From assembly GCF_014235785.1 (NCBI RefSeq), contig NZ_CP060137.1, forward strand, positions 930,001-994,000: a stretch of 64,000 bases of DNA. Reading direction: 5' to 3'. This DNA is from Bacillus sp. PAMC26568. Lineage in GTDB: Bacteria; Bacillota; Bacilli; Bacillales; Bacillaceae. This document shows, piece after piece, positions 43,246 to 52,193 of this stretch (the stretch's first letter is position 1; every line of letters starts with the position of its first letter). The notes below the pieces were generated by a model. The model did not search any database and was not told the DNA's origin. It saw only the letters and a list, made by a program, of their open reading frames with translations. The translations under genes and the position numbers were made by a program.

Positions 43246-45135
43246 ATGTGCGGTTTTGTTGGAATTATTGATTATCGTAAACAGGCAAGTGATATAAATT
43301 TTGATACATTCATTGAGAAGGCAAGCATTAAAATAGAACACAGAGGACCTGATGATAGCGGGAGATATGAAGATGATTATGTCATGCTTGCATTTAGACG
43401 GTTATCTATCATAGATGTTCAAGGTGGGCATCAGCCGCTTGCATATGGAATTAATCAGCGGTACCAGATTGTGTTCAATGGCGAGATCTATAACTATATT
43501 GAGCTAAGAGAACTGGTTTATTCTCATGGCCGTGATTTGAATACGGATACAGATACAGAAATCATTGTGGCGCTATACAGCATTTTTGGAACGGATATCC
43601 TTCAATTGCTCCGCGGAATGTTTTCATTTCTCATTTGGGACAGGGAAAAGCATTTTCTTTTTGGTGCAAGAGATCATTTCGGAATCAAACCTTTGTATTA
43701 CATAGAAAACGGAAAAATGAATATGTTTGCCTCTGAGCTTAAAAGCTTAACTGATTTCTACAGGCATCCAAACATTAATGATGAAGCGTTTCAGCATTAT
43801 CTCTCTTTTCAATATGTGCCTGATCCGAGCACGATGCTGGAGCACATTCAAAAAGTGCCTCCAGGTTATTTCTTTACAAAAAAAACAGGTGAGAGTCTAG
43901 TGCTTGAAAGGTATTGGAAGCCTCAAATCAACCCTGCCCGTCAATTAAATGAAAACCAGCTGAAAGAAAAAATTCAAGAAACCTTAATAGATTCTGTCAA
44001 AGTCCATATGCGCAGTGATGTCCCAGTAGGGTCTTTTCTTTCCGGAGGTGTGGATTCAAGTATTATTGCTTCTATTGCAAAAGAATTCCATCCTTCATTA
44101 AAAACATTTTCTGTCGGTTTTGAGCAAAAAGGCTACAGCGAGATCGATGTTGCGAAAGAAACGGCAGATGCTCTGAATGTGGAGAATATATCCTATATGG
44201 TGGGGCATGCAGAATTTATAAGAGAACTGCCCAGAATTATTTGGCATATGGATGATCCGGTTGCAGATCCTGCCTCTATTCCGCTTTATTTTATAGCAAG
44301 AGAAGCACGGAAGCATGTGAAAGTAGTATTATCGGGTGAAGGAGCAGATGAGCTTTTCGCAGGCTATAACATTTACAAAGAGCCAATTGATTTGTCTATC
44401 TTCGGTCATCTGCCGAAGGGATTCAAGCAAAAATTAAAGCAGCTTGCTACTGTCTTTCCCGAGGGGATGAAAGGGAAAAGCTTTATCGAGAGAGGGACAA
44501 CAGTTTTGGAAGATCGATATATTGGAAATGCAAACATCTTTTCTGCTGCTGAAAAGCAAAAATTGATATCTATGGATATTCAATATAATCCAACAGACAT
44601 TACAGACCATTTATATAAAGATGTCAGCCATTTAGACAGCATTTCCAAGATGCAATATATTGATGTGATGACATGGCTGAAAGGGGACATTTTAGTAAAA
44701 GCAGATAAAATGACGATGGCTCACTCGCTCGAATTAAGAGTGCCCTTCCTTGATAAAGAGGTATTTAAAATAGCCTCATCCATTCCGCATGAATTAAAGA
44801 TCAGACACGGAGAAACGAAATATTTGCTGCGGCAGGCAGTTCGAGACCTTGTTCCTCCGCATGTACTAAATCGGAAAAAATTAGGCTTCCCAGTACCGAT
44901 CCGAAATTGGCTGAAAGATGAAATGTACGATTTTGCGAGAGCCGTTATTTGGGAAAGCGGAACTGGTGATTTCATAAATAAATCCTATGTAAACGAGCTT
45001 TTAGATCTGCATTGCATCGGAGAAGCGGATCACAGCAGAAGAATTTGGACGGTCTTGACCTTCATGATCTGGCATCAGGTTTTTATTGAGAATATCTACA
45101 CCTTTCATGAAACAGACCAATACATGCACATCTAA
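43246..45135 (+). CDS. asnB: AsnB, glutamine-hydrolysing asparagine synthetase
   Basis: A 629-residue class II amidotransferase. The N-terminus is MCGFVGIIDY, so Cys2 becomes the nucleophile after Met removal; this and GGAGGC 7 nt upstream fix ATG 43246. The glutaminase domain has HRGPDDSG, LAFRRLSIID, NGEIYNY and GARDHFGIKPLYY. The synthetase domain has the PP-loop SGGVDSS and VLSGEGADELFAGY. Size and position after metK match AsnB of B. subtilis. It makes asparagine from aspartate, glutamine and ATP. Confidence 0.95.
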   Translation: MCGFVGIIDYRKQASDINFDTFIEKASIKIEHRGPDDSGRYEDDYVMLAFRRLSIIDVQGGHQPLAYGINQRYQIVFNGEIYNYIELRELVYSHGRDLNTDTDTEIIVALYSIFGTDILQLLRGMFSFLIWDREKHFLFGARDHFGIKPLYYIENGKMNMFASELKSLTDFYRHPNINDEAFQHYLSFQYVPDPSTMLEHIQKVPPGYFFTKKTGESLVLERYWKPQINPARQLNENQLKEKIQETLIDSVKVHMRSDVPVGSFLSGGVDSSIIASIAKEFHPSLKTFSVGFEQKGYSEIDVAKETADALNVENISYMVGHAEFIRELPRIIWHMDDPVADPASIPLYFIAREARKHVKVVLSGEGADELFAGYNIYKEPIDLSIFGHLPKGFKQKLKQLATVFPEGMKGKSFIERGTTVLEDRYIGNANIFSAAEKQKLISMDIQYNPTDITDHLYKDVSHLDSISKMQYIDVMTWLKGDILVKADKMTMAHSLELRVPFLDKEVFKIASSIPHELKIRHGETKYLLRQAVRDLVPPHVLNRKKLGFPVPIRNWLKDEMYDFARAVIWESGTGDFINKSYVNELLDLHCIGEADHSRRIWTVLTFMIWHQVFIENIYTFHETDQYMHI

Positions 45136-45165
45136 ACTTAAAAGAAGTTGCTTGAAAACATACTC

Positions 45166-45227
45166 AAAAAGAAGAATTACCCGTTTGACAGTAAGCATGT
45201 CTTCCGGATAATTCTTCTTTTTTTTGA
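45166..45227. terminator. Terminator after asnB
   Basis: AAAAAGAAGAATTACCCG/CCGGATAATTCTTCTTTTTTT paired arms around a 20-nt loop, between convergent genes. Confidence 0.75.
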
Positions 45228-45254
45228 GGAAATACAAATGGCAGTTCCCGATTC

Positions 45255-46397
45255 TTATGCGTAACGAATAAACTCTCTTTGCTCTAATACGTCTTGGTAT
45301 TCATTAAGTAAGCCTTCAAAGATAGAATCCCACGTTTGAGTTAGGGCATGTGCACGCGCACTCATTCCCATTTGATATCTTAGGGCATCATTTTGCAAAA
45401 GGGTATCGATTGAATGGATGAATCCTGAAACAGAACCTGTTTCACATAAGTAACCGGTTTTTCCGTGCTGAATAATGTTTTTAACTCCGCCTGAGTTCGC
45501 CCCAACAACCGGTGTACCGGCTGCAAATGATTCAAGCACAACGTTGCCAAAGGTTTCGGTTGGTGAAGGGAATATAAATAAGTCTGAACTCGAGTAAATT
45601 TTAGCCAGATTTTCACCGCTTGCGTAACCTGCGAACGTCATATTTTCAGGTGCTTCCTTCATCATTTCTTCCTTAGATGGCCCATCTCCGACTATGAGCC
45701 ATTGGACTTTCCTTTTTAAATGTTCAGGAAGCTGATGTGAGATCTTCATTAACGTCTGAACATCTTTTTCTGGAGCAAGTCTTCCTACATACGTTAGAAT
45801 GAATTTTTCCTTTATTTTATAATTTTGAGTCATTTCTTTTCTTATATAATTAGGGTGGAATAGTTCACAGTCAACACCTCTTGACCATATGTGAACATTT
45901 TCAAATCCCTGATTCAGAACCTGCAGCTTTGTTTCCTCTGAAGGGACGAAGATTTTTTGTAAAGGACGGTGGAACCAATGCATATATTTCCACAAAAGTT
46001 TGGAGAATATCTGTAAATCATAAAACTCTAAATACTGATCAAAGTCTGTATGATAAGAGCCTACAATCGGGATATTTAATTTCTTGGCATAATGCAGTCC
46101 GCATAAACCAATGTTAAAAGGAGTGGCTACATGTATAATATCAGGCTGAAATCTCACAAGCTCCGATTTTACCTGCAGCATATTTGGCCATGCAAGCCTG
46201 CATTCTGGATAAAGAAAAAAAGAAGAGCTTGCAAATCTGTGTATATGGCTTGAAAATAAGGATTCTTTCGTGCTCTCGGGTGCAAAGACTTTATAATCAT
46301 GTCCTTTGCTTTCAAGATAATCGGTAAGACGCTTTAACGTTCTCGCAACACCATTTACATCAGGTGAAAATGTGTCTGTGAATATCGCAATTTTCAT
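45255..46397 (-). CDS. Glycosyltransferase family 4 (GT-B fold)
   Basis: A 380-residue GT4 enzyme. The N-terminal domain begins MKIAIFTDTFSPDVNGVARTLKRL and holds HVATPFNIGLCGLHYAKKLNIPIVGSYHTDFDQY. The C-terminal donor-binding domain has YVGRLAPEKDVQTLM, WLIVGDGPSKEEM and the E-x7-E motif in PSPTETFGNVVLESFAAGTPVVG. This resembles sugar transferases acting on membrane lipids such as diacylglycerol (SqdX/MgtA-like), but the acceptor is not certain. GGAGGG lies before ATG 46397. The PAP2 gene ends 55 bp upstream in the same direction, so the pair may form a lipid-modifying operon. Confidence 0.85.
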   Translation of the reverse strand: MKIAIFTDTFSPDVNGVARTLKRLTDYLESKGHDYKVFAPESTKESLFSSHIHRFASSSFFLYPECRLAWPNMLQVKSELVRFQPDIIHVATPFNIGLCGLHYAKKLNIPIVGSYHTDFDQYLEFYDLQIFSKLLWKYMHWFHRPLQKIFVPSEETKLQVLNQGFENVHIWSRGVDCELFHPNYIRKEMTQNYKIKEKFILTYVGRLAPEKDVQTLMKISHQLPEHLKRKVQWLIVGDGPSKEEMMKEAPENMTFAGYASGENLAKIYSSSDLFIFPSPTETFGNVVLESFAAGTPVVGANSGGVKNIIQHGKTGYLCETGSVSGFIHSIDTLLQNDALRYQMGMSARAHALTQTWDSIFEGLLNEYQDVLEQREFIRYA

Positions 46398-46452
46398 CTT
46401 ATCCCTCCATAAATCAGTCCGTTATTCGCCTGGATTTATTTCTTGGCTGGCG

Positions 46453-47007
46453 CTAAAGAACAAAAGCTGCCTCAAAATACTTATTTATAAGAAGAAAACA
46501 AGTAAGTCCTGTTGTTGTTCCAAGTAAACATCCTGCTAATACGTCAGAAGGATAATGAAGACCAAGATACATTCTCGATACCCCGATGCTGATCCCAAGA
46601 GGCAATAAAATAACGGCAGCTTGAGGTAAAATAAGGATAAAAGGAATAATAACTGAAAAAATTGCTGTTGTATGTCCTGAAGGAAATGAATGATCTTCTA
46701 ATGGATTGGCTGAAACCTTCGTTTCCAATAGTGCCAGATACGGACGTTTCCGCGGGTAACGTTTCTTCACATATGCGACTGGCAAATGGCTGAACAGGAG
46801 TGACACTGCACTTGCAATAGCTGCCATGCGGATCTCGCCGCCAGTAAATAATATAAGAAGCAAACAAATTGAAATGGTGAATGTCGCTCCTCCAATATGT
46901 GTAATATTGCGGAAAAAATAGTTCATAAATCTGTGGTCAAAATGACGGTTCACACTGCGAAACAATCTGCATTCGAAATCATACATGTTTTCCATTAGTT
47001 TGATCAT
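46453..47007 (-). CDS. PAP2-family membrane phosphatase
   Basis: A 184-residue membrane protein with about five helices and all three PAP2 motifs: KKRYPRKRPY, HSFPSGHTT and SRMYLGLHYPSD. The family dephosphorylates phosphatidic acid, phosphatidylglycerophosphate or undecaprenyl diphosphate. ATG 47007 is taken because AAAAGGAG is about 10 nt upstream. Its partner is the glycosyltransferase gene, suggesting that PAP2 makes diacylglycerol and the transferase glycosylates it; this is inference. Confidence 0.88.
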   Translation of the reverse strand: MIKLMENMYDFECRLFRSVNRHFDHRFMNYFFRNITHIGGATFTISICLLLILFTGGEIRMAAIASAVSLLFSHLPVAYVKKRYPRKRPYLALLETKVSANPLEDHSFPSGHTTAIFSVIIPFILILPQAAVILLPLGISIGVSRMYLGLHYPSDVLAGCLLGTTTGLTCFLLINKYFEAAFVL

Positions 47008-47109
47008 CAATCGGATGCTCCTTTTCAACACTGTTTAACCTCATTGTAAGACAGAAATATTTAGCGAATAATAAGTAAATGTAAAAATTTCAAGTAAATA
47101 ATTTACAAT

Positions 47110-47150
47110 AAAAAAAACCGTGAAACCGCAGATAAGAGCAATTTCACGGA
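47110..47150 (-). terminator. ytoA terminator
   Basis: CCGTGAAA/TTTCACGG stem with an eight-A run on its plus-strand left, giving U residues on the minus-strand transcript. It lies beyond the repeat element that follows ytoA. Confidence 0.7.
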
Positions 47151-47265
47151 GATGCAGACAAATTAGAATAACCCTTTTCTCGGTGTTAACTTATATGTCT
47201 AAGTTTTAAGATTTATTCATGGTTTTTCTGCAAATTCTTAAGAGATAAGAAAATATTAAAATTTT

Positions 47266-47395
47266 GCGCATTGATGGCGAGCGGAATCGTCCAACTCCTT
47301 AACCAGAAGAAATCCCCATGGAAAGTCAAACCCGGACTTTCCTGCCGGATTCATATCTGTCTGTCGGAGCTAACGGGCGCTTGCGTTTTTCTTAT
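47266..47395. repeat. Dispersed GGAATCGCC element, copy 2
   Basis: It begins GCGCATTGATGGCGAGCGGAATCGTCCAACTCCT, almost identical to copy 1 at 15230. It then has an inner hairpin (AAGTCAAACCCGGACTTTCCTGCCGG region), CGGAGCTAACGGGCGCTTGCG and TTTTTCTT. Its right end runs into the ytoA reading frame. Confidence 0.7.
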
Positions 47396-47888
47396 AGTAT
47401 TGGCCTTTTTCAACGTACTCACGGCGAATGCGTTCCATGTCTTTTATATCTTCATCATTCAACTCACGCACCACTTTAGCTGGTCTTCCGAACGCAAGTG
47501 AATGCGGAGGGATTTTTTTCCCTTGAGGTACTAAGCTTCCTGCTCCAATGAATGCACCTTCTCCTATTTCCGCACCATCAAGGATGATGGAGCCCATTCC
47601 GATTAATGCTTGCTTTCTAATGATAGAACTATGTAAAATTACTTGATGGCCGACTGTTGCATCATCTTCAATGATGAGAGGTGCATCAGGACTCTGATGA
47701 AGACAGCATTGATCCTGAATGTTGACTCTTTTGCCTATAATTGTCGGAGAAACATCTCCTCTTATAACCGTGTTAAACCAAATGCTTGATTCATCGCCGA
47801 TTTTCACATCTCCAGTGATTGTTGCATTATCTGCGATAAAAGCGGATGGAGAAATGTCGGGAACACTTTCTTTATAAGGATAAATCAT
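47370..47888 (-). CDS. ytoA: YtoA, gamma-carbonic-anhydrase-like hexapeptide protein
   Basis: A 172-residue left-handed beta-helix protein. Hexapeptide repeats run from [25 protein letters not shown] to [17 protein letters not shown]. The metal-site His residues are in [10 protein letters not shown] and [12 protein letters not shown], as in gamma-carbonic anhydrases; activity is unproven for YtoA. ATG 47888 follows AAGGGAG. The last codons (KNASAR and stop) lie in dispersed element copy 2, so the native C-terminus was probably replaced when the element inserted. Confidence 0.9.
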   Translation of the reverse strand: MIYPYKESVPDISPSAFIADNATITGDVKIGDESSIWFNTVIRGDVSPTIIGKRVNIQDQCCLHQSPDAPLIIEDDATVGHQVILHSSIIRKQALIGMGSIILDGAEIGEGAFIGAGSLVPQGKKIPPHSLAFGRPAKVVRELNDEDIKDMERIRREYVEKGQYYKKNASAR

Positions 47889-48066
47889 TTTTATCAAACT
47901 CCCTTTATATATGTAAAATACATGCATATTTATTATAGCAAACCCGAATTATTTTCTTAAAGAAGACCGTTTTCACAAAAATTGCAATTCTGGATTCAGC
48001 AGGCTTATTTCTAATAAGGGATATTGAGATAGCGGCTGATACAAGGATTGAACGATTAAAAATAAA

Positions 48067-48199
48067 GGCTCTTTTCGTAAAGTTTGTTGCTTTTAGATGG
48101 TTAAAACCTTTAGTGGATTGTAGCGGAAAGCAAGTGCCTGCAGCGGAAATCCACGGGTGAAATTTATAACCAAAAACAACAATCAATGCAAAAACAGCC
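48067..48199 (-). repeat. MITE-like foldback element, copy B (133 bp, reversed)
   Basis: Reverse-oriented relative of copies A and C, lacking their central GGATGGGAG/CTCCCATTCC hairpin. Ends GGCTCTTTTCGTAAAGTTTGTT and AACAATCAATGCAAAAACAGCC are the same termini. A perfect 8-bp direct repeat AAAATAAA (48059-48066 and 48200-48207) flanks it. It fills most of the gap between divergent ytoA and ytpA and ends 37 bp before the ytpA start. Confidence 0.85.
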
Positions 48200-48236
48200 A
48201 AAATAAAAAAACCTAATAGAAAGGTGTGAGCTAATA

Positions 48237-49025
48237 ATGTGGAAGTGGGAATGCGATGATCAAAATCCAAAAGGTGTCATCGTGATCGTTCACGGTGCTG
48301 CAGAACATCATGGAAGGTATCGATGGCTTGTTGAAATGTGGAAATGTGTCGGATATCATGTCATTATGGGAGATTTGCCCGGTCAAGGTACTTCGACAAG
48401 AAGACGCGGACATATTCAATCTTTTGATGAATACATCATAGAGTTAAATATATGGGTGGATGAGGCCAGAAAACTTGGATTGCCGCTTTTTCTTTTAGGG
48501 CATAGCATGGGCGGCCTGATTGTGATCCGCGCTTTGCAGGAGAAGCACCAGCATGTGAACGGTGTGATTTTGTCATCTCCTTGTTTGGGTCTTGTTTATA
48601 AGCCTAGCAAGGCAATGGAGCTGATTTCAAAGCCATTGAATATAATTGCGCCTGCTTTTAAAGTGGATTCTGGTTTATCAGTGAGTATAGCTACTCGGAA
48701 CAAAGAAGTAAGAGATGCAGATGAGAATGATTCACTTTATGTGACAAAAGTATCTGTAAGATGGTATCGTGAACTAGTCAAGGCAATCGAACAAGCACAC
48801 GAAAACGTAAAATCCTTTGCAGATCTGCCTCTTCTTGTTATGACTGGCGGAGATGATAAGGTCGTCGACAGCACGGCTGTTAAAACATGGTTTAACCGTG
48901 CCAATCTTTCAGAAAAGGCATTCAAAGAATGGAAAGGTTTTTATCATGAGATTTTTAATGAGCCTGAACGGGATCAAGTATTTAAATATGCTCAAACTTT
49001 TGTGGATGCGCATTTAGAGAGCTGA
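48237..49025 (+). CDS. ytpA: YtpA, alpha/beta hydrolase (lysophospholipase-like)
   Basis: A 262-residue monoacylglycerol-lipase-like hydrolase. Motifs are VIVHGAAEHHGRY, GDLPGQGTSTRRRGHI, nucleophile elbow GHSMGG, acid MTGGDDKVVD and His in FYHEIFNEPERDQV. B. subtilis YtpA is linked to production of the phospholipid-type antibiotic bacilysocin. AAGGTG is 10 nt before ATG 48237. It forms an operon with ytpB. The foldback element copy B replaces normal upstream sequence, so its promoter may lie within or next to that element. Confidence 0.88.
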   Translation: MWKWECDDQNPKGVIVIVHGAAEHHGRYRWLVEMWKCVGYHVIMGDLPGQGTSTRRRGHIQSFDEYIIELNIWVDEARKLGLPLFLLGHSMGGLIVIRALQEKHQHVNGVILSSPCLGLVYKPSKAMELISKPLNIIAPAFKVDSGLSVSIATRNKEVRDADENDSLYVTKVSVRWYRELVKAIEQAHENVKSFADLPLLVMTGGDDKVVDSTAVKTWFNRANLSEKAFKEWKGFYHEIFNEPERDQVFKYAQTFVDAHLES

Positions 49026-49045
49026 TATATAAAGAGGTGATCTTA

Positions 49046-50128
49046 TTGACAGCAATTCCGCAGCACCCTCTGCGTTTAATGGCTAAAATTTATAAAGACA
49101 TTTTTCCGATTGTTCATGCATATTTGGAAAAATGGAGAGAAAAAGCAAATCAGATTCAGAATGCTGAACTCAAAACTCAGGCGCTGGCAAGCTTAAACGA
49201 GAAATCGTTTCATTGTGAGGGCGGAGGGATTTTTGGACTTTTGTCTGAATCGAACAAACACGAATGCATTGAATTTATTGTTGCTTATCAAACAATCAGT
49301 GATTACCTGGATAATTTATGTGATCGAAGTACATCTCTTGATCCATTGGATTTTGCAAAATTGCATGAAGCAATGAATGACGCACTTACCGTAGGAGCCC
49401 CGCTGAAAAACTATTATGCCTATCGTAAAGATCAAAATGACAGCGGGTATTTGCATGAGCTTGTCTCAACCTGCCAAAGAATATTAGGCAAGCTTGAGAA
49501 TTACCCTATAATTGCCCAGTATTTACTGGAACTATCCAGTTACTACTGTGACTTGCAAGTACATAAGCACGTAACAATTGATGAACGAATCCCAAGACTT
49601 GAAACGTGGTTTGAAAAAAACAAAGATGGTTTGCCTGAAATGAAATGGTATGAATTCTCGGCATGTGCAGGGTCTACATTAGGTATTTTTTGTCTCGTCT
49701 CTTACGCGTTCAGAGATGACTTTAAAGAAAGTGAAGCATTCCGAATTAGAGAGAGCTATTTTCCATATGTCCAAGGATTGCATATTTTGCTCGATTATTT
49801 AATCGATCAAGAGGAAGACCGGATTGGCGGCGATCTTAATTTCTGCAATTACTATTCAACAGAAAAGGAAATGATGAAACGGCTTGAGCATTTCGTTGAA
49901 CAGGCGGAATCTAACCTCAGAGGAATCCCTCATGAAAGCTTCCATAAGCTTATTCATCGCGGTCTTCTAGGCGTTTATCTATCAGATGAGAAAGTTACAT
50001 CAAGAAAAGACCTTGGAAAACTGGCAAGACAATTAATTAAAATGGGCGGAAAAACCTCATCTTTCTTTTATTGGAATGGACGGGCTTATCGTGCTTTTCA
50101 GAAGCTTTCCTGGTCAAAAAGCTCATAA
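49046..50128 (+). CDS. ytpB: YtpB, tetraprenyl-beta-curcumene synthase
   Basis: A 360-residue all-helical terpene synthase of the large-terpene class that cyclises heptaprenyl diphosphate to a C35 terpene. Asp-rich motifs are DYLDNLCDR near residue 92 and DYLIDQEEDRIGGDLNFCNYY near residue 250; a CHGGG-like CEGGGIFG segment is typical. TTG 49046 is the likely start, 6 nt after GAGGTG. Coexpression with ytpA suggests joint membrane-lipid tailoring, perhaps in sporulation. Confidence 0.9.
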   Translation: MTAIPQHPLRLMAKIYKDIFPIVHAYLEKWREKANQIQNAELKTQALASLNEKSFHCEGGGIFGLLSESNKHECIEFIVAYQTISDYLDNLCDRSTSLDPLDFAKLHEAMNDALTVGAPLKNYYAYRKDQNDSGYLHELVSTCQRILGKLENYPIIAQYLLELSSYYCDLQVHKHVTIDERIPRLETWFEKNKDGLPEMKWYEFSACAGSTLGIFCLVSYAFRDDFKESEAFRIRESYFPYVQGLHILLDYLIDQEEDRIGGDLNFCNYYSTEKEMMKRLEHFVEQAESNLRGIPHESFHKLIHRGLLGVYLSDEKVTSRKDLGKLARQLIKMGGKTSSFFYWNGRAYRAFQKLSWSKSS

Positions 50129-50131
50129 TGT

Positions 50132-50162
50132 GAAATCAGATCTTATTAGGTCTGGTTTTTTT
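50132..50162 (+). terminator. ytpB terminator
   Basis: AATCAGATC/GGTCTGGTT stem with wobbles and TTATTA loop, followed by TTTTTTT. Confidence 0.65.
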
Positions 50163-50222
50163 GTATATATAGAGAGTTTCTGATCATTTGGGAATTAGGA
50201 CTATATCGGCCAAACCATAATT

Positions 50223-50433
50223 AACAGTTTTCGCATTAAATGTTGTTTTTGGTTATAAATTTTAACCGTTGATTTCCGCTGCAGGCACTTGCTTTCCACA
50301 GGGAGGGATGGGAGCCTCCTCGGCGGGGTCTCCCATTCCCCTCTATTTCCCGCAGGAGTCAATTGCCTTCCGCTACAATCCATTCAAGGTTTTGTCATTT
50401 TTTCTAAAAGCAACAAACTTTACGAAAAGAGCC
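50223..50433 (+). repeat. MITE-like foldback element, copy C (about 211 bp)
   Basis: Same orientation as copy A, with shared internal GAGCCTCCTCGG, GGGGTCTCCCATTCCCCTC and TATTTCCCGCAGGAGTCAA. The right end TTTACGAAAAGAGCC is identical; the left end (AACAGTTTTCGCATTAA) is partly decayed. It lies between convergent ytpB and ytqB. Confidence 0.85.
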
Positions 50434-50440
50434 ATAATAA

Positions 50441-50473
50441 AAAAAGACCAGGATCTCAACTCCCGGTCCTCCT
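50441..50473 (-). terminator. ytqB terminator
   Basis: On the minus strand GACCGGGA/TCCTGGTC with one wobble pair, then TTTTTTT. Confidence 0.7.
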
Positions 50474-51051
50474 TACCCTTGCATTTTCTCAATCGCAACA
50501 ATAAAGGGTGCACTGTTTTTTTGGTTTAAGAATTGATACTGCAGCACATGTGCTTGTTTTTGATCCAATTGCTGTACGTATTCTAACACGGCATCCCTTT
50601 CTTGTTTTCCGCCAGGATGACCGTGATAAATGACAAGGACAATGATTCCTCCCGGTTTCATTACGTTAAACAGCTGTTCAATTGCGTGTATTGTTGACTG
50701 GGGCTTTGTAACAACCTCTTTATCGCCTCCAGGCAAATAGCCTAGATTAAAGATGGCTGCAGCTGCATTTCCGACTGCGCTCTCAGGCAAGCAAGCTGCC
50801 GCATTCTCATGACTTTCCTTAAAAAGGGTGACGCGCCCGGATAAGCCATTTTCTGATAGGCGGGAAGCAGTAGCTTTCATTGCATCGTCTTGAATATCAA
50901 AGCCGTATACATGGCCATATTCTCCCACAAGCTCTGCCAAATAAACAGTATCATGTCCGTTTCCAATTGTTGCATCAATGGCAATATCACCCTGCTCAAT
51001 TGCCATTTTCAGAAGGGTTTTAGAAAAGGGCAGAACCCGTTCAAGCTTCAT
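50473..51051 (-). CDS. ytqB: YtqB (MnmM-like), tRNA wobble-uridine methyltransferase
   Basis: A 192-residue Rossmann-fold methyltransferase. SAM-binding motif IDATIGNGHDT is followed by YGFDIQDDA, NLGYLPGGDKE and VIYHGHPGGKQE. B. subtilis YtqB has been reported as MnmM, which methylates nm5s2U to mnm5s2U in tRNA. ATG 51051 overlaps the ytqA stop (ATGA); the upstream in-frame ATG at 51060 is possible but less family-like. Its tight coupling to ytqA fits one modification pathway. Confidence 0.88.
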   Translation of the reverse strand: MKLERVLPFSKTLLKMAIEQGDIAIDATIGNGHDTVYLAELVGEYGHVYGFDIQDDAMKATASRLSENGLSGRVTLFKESHENAAACLPESAVGNAAAAIFNLGYLPGGDKEVVTKPQSTIHAIEQLFNVMKPGGIIVLVIYHGHPGGKQERDAVLEYVQQLDQKQAHVLQYQFLNQKNSAPFIVAIEKMQG

Positions 51052-52013
51052 AATGCGCATACCTGTTCTTTCTTATAATATTTACCTTGATAGCTTCCCC
51101 GCAGTTTAAGTTCAGCATCAATTGAATTAAGTACATCCCACTTATTTACACTCCACATCGGTCCTATCATCAGGTCAATAGGTCCATCCCCGGTAATTCG
51201 GTGTACAATCATTTCTGGCGGAAGAATCTCGAGCTGATCGCATACTAATTTAACGTAATCTGCTTTCGTTAAAAACTCTAGTTTTCCTTTTTCGTACTGC
51301 TTTACCATAGGTGTGCCCTTTAAGAGATGGAGCAGATGAATTTTAATGCCCTGTACATCAAGCTTTGATACAGCACGGGCTGTTTCCATCATCATTTCAT
51401 GATTTTCGAGCGGCAAACCGTTAATGATGTGAGAACAAACGCGAATGCCATGCTTACGCAGTTTTTTAACTCCTTCTGTATAGCACTCAAAATCATGTGC
51501 ACGGTTTATAAGTAAAGCTGTCCGTTCATGAACAGTCTGTAAACCAAGTTCAACCCAAAGATACGTTCTTTTGTTCAGTTCTGCTAAATATTCAACAACA
51601 TCATCAGGCAAGCAGTCCGGACGTGTTGCTATAGAAAGTCCCACAACTCCTTCCAAATTCAAAACAGATTCAAATTTTTCGCGAAGAACTTCCACAGGTG
51701 CGTGTGTATTCGTATAAGCCTGAAAATACGCCATATATTTGCCGTTTTTCCACTTCTCATGCATCTTTCCTTTAATTGTGCTGAATTGAGAAACAAGATC
51801 TTCAGCCCGGTTTCCTGCGAAATCTCCTGAACCCGCTGCACTGCAAAACGTACAGCCGCCGCGGGCAACCGAACCGTCACGATTTGGACAGTCAAATCCA
51901 CCGTCCAGCGCAATTTTAAAAACCTTATGTCCAAACTCATTTCTTAAATGATAATTCCATGTATGATAACGTTTTTCGTCCGCAGCATAAGGAAAAGGGT
52001 TTATCCGCTTCAA
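51048..52013 (-). CDS. ytqA: YtqA, radical SAM protein
   Basis: A 321-residue radical-SAM enzyme of the TIGR01212 type. The cluster motif appears as DCPNRDGSVARGGCTFCSAAG, an extended form with C-x-n-CxxC, at about residues 40-62. Other conserved pieces are ATRPDCLPDDVVEYL, WVELGLQTVHE and SHIINGLPLENHEMM. Recent work on B. subtilis tRNA links YtqA to the step preceding YtqB; I state this from memory. The start is TTG 52013, 9 nt after AAGGAGG. Confidence 0.88.
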   Translation of the reverse strand: MKRINPFPYAADEKRYHTWNYHLRNEFGHKVFKIALDGGFDCPNRDGSVARGGCTFCSAAGSGDFAGNRAEDLVSQFSTIKGKMHEKWKNGKYMAYFQAYTNTHAPVEVLREKFESVLNLEGVVGLSIATRPDCLPDDVVEYLAELNKRTYLWVELGLQTVHERTALLINRAHDFECYTEGVKKLRKHGIRVCSHIINGLPLENHEMMMETARAVSKLDVQGIKIHLLHLLKGTPMVKQYEKGKLEFLTKADYVKLVCDQLEILPPEMIVHRITGDGPIDLMIGPMWSVNKWDVLNSIDAELKLRGSYQGKYYKKEQVCAL

Positions 52014-52193
52014 CTAGAAAAACCTCCTTAAATCGATAAATAACCATCTAAACATTTTATCATGCAGCTTGCCGCACTGACAAACGGCTCACCCTCATTT
52101 TCCATTTGTTTTTTTGTAATTTCAATACAATTGTTGCGCAAACTATAGCTAATGAAGTATTATGCTTCATTTACTTATAGGGGGGTTGCAGAG

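Noticed and set aside
50201..50529. Overlapping short frames in element copy C
   Set aside because: Same element as above; frames are not conserved between copies.
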